In this document: piece by piece, positions 23,979 to 25,175 of the stretch
Layout: every line of letters starts with the position of its first letter
Position numbering within the stretch: the first letter of the stretch is position 1
Assembly: GCA_964555935.1 (NCBI GenBank)
Contig: CAZKUN010000131.1
Location: forward strand, 1-25,175
Length of the DNA: 25,175 nt
Source of the DNA: CAZKUN01 sp964555935
Lineage (GTDB): Bacteria > Armatimonadota > Zipacnadia > Zipacnadales > VGFC01
Direction: 5' to 3'
Translations under genes and position numbers: made by a program
The notes under the pieces: model-generated
Seen by the model: the letters and a program-made list of their open reading frames with translations, nothing else
Databases searched by the model: none
Told to the model about the DNA's origin: nothing

Positions 23979-25124
23979 CTACGCCTTCTCGGCGTCCACC
24001 GCGTACGCCTCAAGAGCGTCGAACGCCGCTCCAATGCCATACAGCGCGTCATCGATCTTATCTGACGACGGATACAGCATGATGAAGTCCTGATACAGCG
24101 CCACGGCAGTCGCGTAGTCCTGGACCTTGGCGGCGCCGGCCGCCTGCGTGTAGAGGTCGTCATGCTCCTGGCGGGCCACGCTGAACTCGTCCTCTTCCGC
24201 GTCTGCCCCTCGGCCCGGCATCGCGATGTCCATCCCAGGCACCATCACGCGAGCTTTCCGCGCCGCATAGTACATGTACATGCGCACCGTGCGGCTGTAC
24301 CGGCTCTGCGGGAAGGCGTCGAGGAATTTCTGGCCAAGCTCAAGGGCCTGCATCACGTCGCCGGTGCGGTAGTACATGTAGACCATCTGCTGGAGGCCGG
24401 GCTCGACGAGGTTTGAGTACGGATAGTCGTTAGCGAGCGTGAAATACGCTTCGGTCGCCAGGTCGACTTCCATCGCCCGCGAGTACATGTATCCGAGCGC
24501 GCTGAGGGCATCGTCGCAGTAGTCGCTGGTGGGGTATCTGTCGAGCAACTGCAGGTACAGGTCAGCCGCGCCTTCGTAGTTGCGCTCCGTCTTCATGCGG
24601 CCCGCGAGGCCGTAGATGGCCTCATCGCCGTCAGGGCTCCGGCCAAATCGCTGCAGGAACTCGTCGTACTTCTCATACACGGTCGGCCAGTCGGGAATGC
24701 GCATGTACTGCGAGATCAGGCTGTAGAGCGCGTCGCAGGCGTAGTCGCCGTCGGGGTAGGTCTCGATATACTTCTCATACGCCGCAATGGTCTTGTCGAC
24801 CTCACGGTAGCGTGTCGTCAGCGAGGTAATCTTCCACGCGACCTCGTTCGCATCGCCGGCGTTGGGGTACAGGCTCAGGTACATCTGCCAGGCGTCGGTC
24901 GCCTCGGCAATCTTGATCTTGTCGTAGCTCGCGACGCGCTCAATCGCGTAGGCCTCGTCCCAACGGTTCTTCGCGAACCAGCGGCTGTAAAGCGGCGGCT
25001 GAACGACAACTACGTCGTCGCCGGATGCCGGCGCGGTGTCTTGAGCCGTGGCCATGGCCGCGATCCCAATGATCCATACTGCAGCCACGACGAGCCACGG
25101 GGCCCGTCCCTTGTTCGTTCTCAT
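23979..25124 (-). CDS. Secreted TPR protein, N-terminal fragment of an interrupted gene
   Basis: The fragment has 381 residues. Residues 1-28 form a signal peptide (MRTNKGRAPWLVVAAVWIIG..., cleavage likely after ATA-Q). From about 60 onward there are at least seven TPR-type helix pairs: DAWQMYLSLYPNAGDANEVAW, YEKYIETYPDGDYACDALYSL (counted as separate helices), YLQLLDRYPTSDYCDDALSAL, and similar with the recurring YP-D/S-DY-DAL signature. Such TPRs occur in BamD/YbgF-like periplasmic scaffolds. The fragment ends EKA-TAG, and the reading frame continues without a shift as TPEQFAQVEQNW, so a CAG-to-TAG change is the simplest explanation. With this repaired, and one base removed from the G7 run, the gene would encode about 899 residues. 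It converges with the SLBB export gene. Confidence 0.75.
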   Translation of the reverse strand: MRTNKGRAPWLVVAAVWIIGIAAMATAQDTAPASGDDVVVVQPPLYSRWFAKNRWDEAYAIERVASYDKIKIAEATDAWQMYLSLYPNAGDANEVAWKITSLTTRYREVDKTIAAYEKYIETYPDGDYACDALYSLISQYMRIPDWPTVYEKYDEFLQRFGRSPDGDEAIYGLAGRMKTERNYEGAADLYLQLLDRYPTSDYCDDALSALGYMYSRAMEVDLATEAYFTLANDYPYSNLVEPGLQQMVYMYYRTGDVMQALELGQKFLDAFPQSRYSRTVRMYMYYAARKARVMVPGMDIAMPGRGADAEEDEFSVARQEHDDLYTQAAGAAKVQDYATAVALYQDFIMLYPSSDKIDDALYGIGAAFDALEAYAVDAEKA

Positions 25125-25175
25125 CCCGCATTGCCCATATGAGCAGGGAGGTTTTCGGTAGAGGTGCCAAGAAAC

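Noticed and set aside
23979..23981. Amber codon reassignment or pyrrolysine insertion
   Set aside because: TAG ends several intact genes in the window, and no Pyl or suppressor gene is visible; a point change or read error is simpler.

Overview
The window comes from a GC-rich bacterium with Shine-Dalgarno-led genes and no recognisable phage, plasmid, insertion sequence, CRISPR array, tRNA or rRNA. Two gene orders suggest its placement. One is rpiB - dCMP deaminase - WecA/TagO-type transferase - WecB epimerase, as in Firmicutes-like genomes. The other is FHA - FHA - RodA - PbpA - PASTA kinase, as in Actinobacteria. Together they fit Armatimonadota or a neighbouring Terrabacteria lineage, probably as a metagenome-assembled contig. 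This placement is inference; no marker gene is present to prove it.

Layout. (1) 1-632: the 3' end of a TPR gene (+), then about 200 bp of hairpin repeats with conserved linkers, then a strong hairpin terminator shared with the convergent hppA. (2) 633-8132 (-): a run read as rpiB, dCMP deaminase, wecA-like, wecB, a PerM/AI-2E-family membrane protein, uppP and a K+-independent-type membrane pyrophosphatase. It is tightly packed, with two 3-4 bp stop/start overlaps. wecB, wecA and uppP form an undecaprenyl-phosphate-linked glycan module: make UDP-ManNAc, load a sugar-phosphate on the lipid, recycle the lipid. (3) 8192-10111 (-): an orphan soluble GAF-PAS histidine kinase bounded by hairpins. 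(4) 10182-12774 (-): an S1-domain RNA-binding protein behind a perfect TTGACA-N17-TATAAT promoter, then a secreted low-complexity protein whose leader can fold a 12-bp stem over its own ribosome binding site. (5) 12842-20360 (-): a cell-envelope growth operon read as FhaA-like, FhaB-like, RodA-like, PbpA, PASTA Ser/Thr kinase and a two-discoidin-domain lipoprotein. No PP2C phosphatase is present. (6) 20439-20531: divergent promoters for that operon and for an SLBB polysaccharide-export protein. (7) 20646-25124: the SLBB gene (+) and a large secreted TPR gene (-) converge on a 21-bp terminator stem. Both are broken as read: one frameshift in the SLBB gene, and one in-frame stop plus one frameshift in the TPR gene.

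The common theme is envelope biogenesis: lipid-carrier sugar chemistry, peptidoglycan elongation under Ser/Thr kinase and FHA control, and polysaccharide export. The observations most worth a second look are the hairpin-repeat family (an array plus one copy inside the cell-wall operon), the leader RNA that could hide a ribosome binding site, the RodA-like protein that appears to lack the usual catalytic Asp and to start at ATT, and the cluster of lesions in the last 5 kb.
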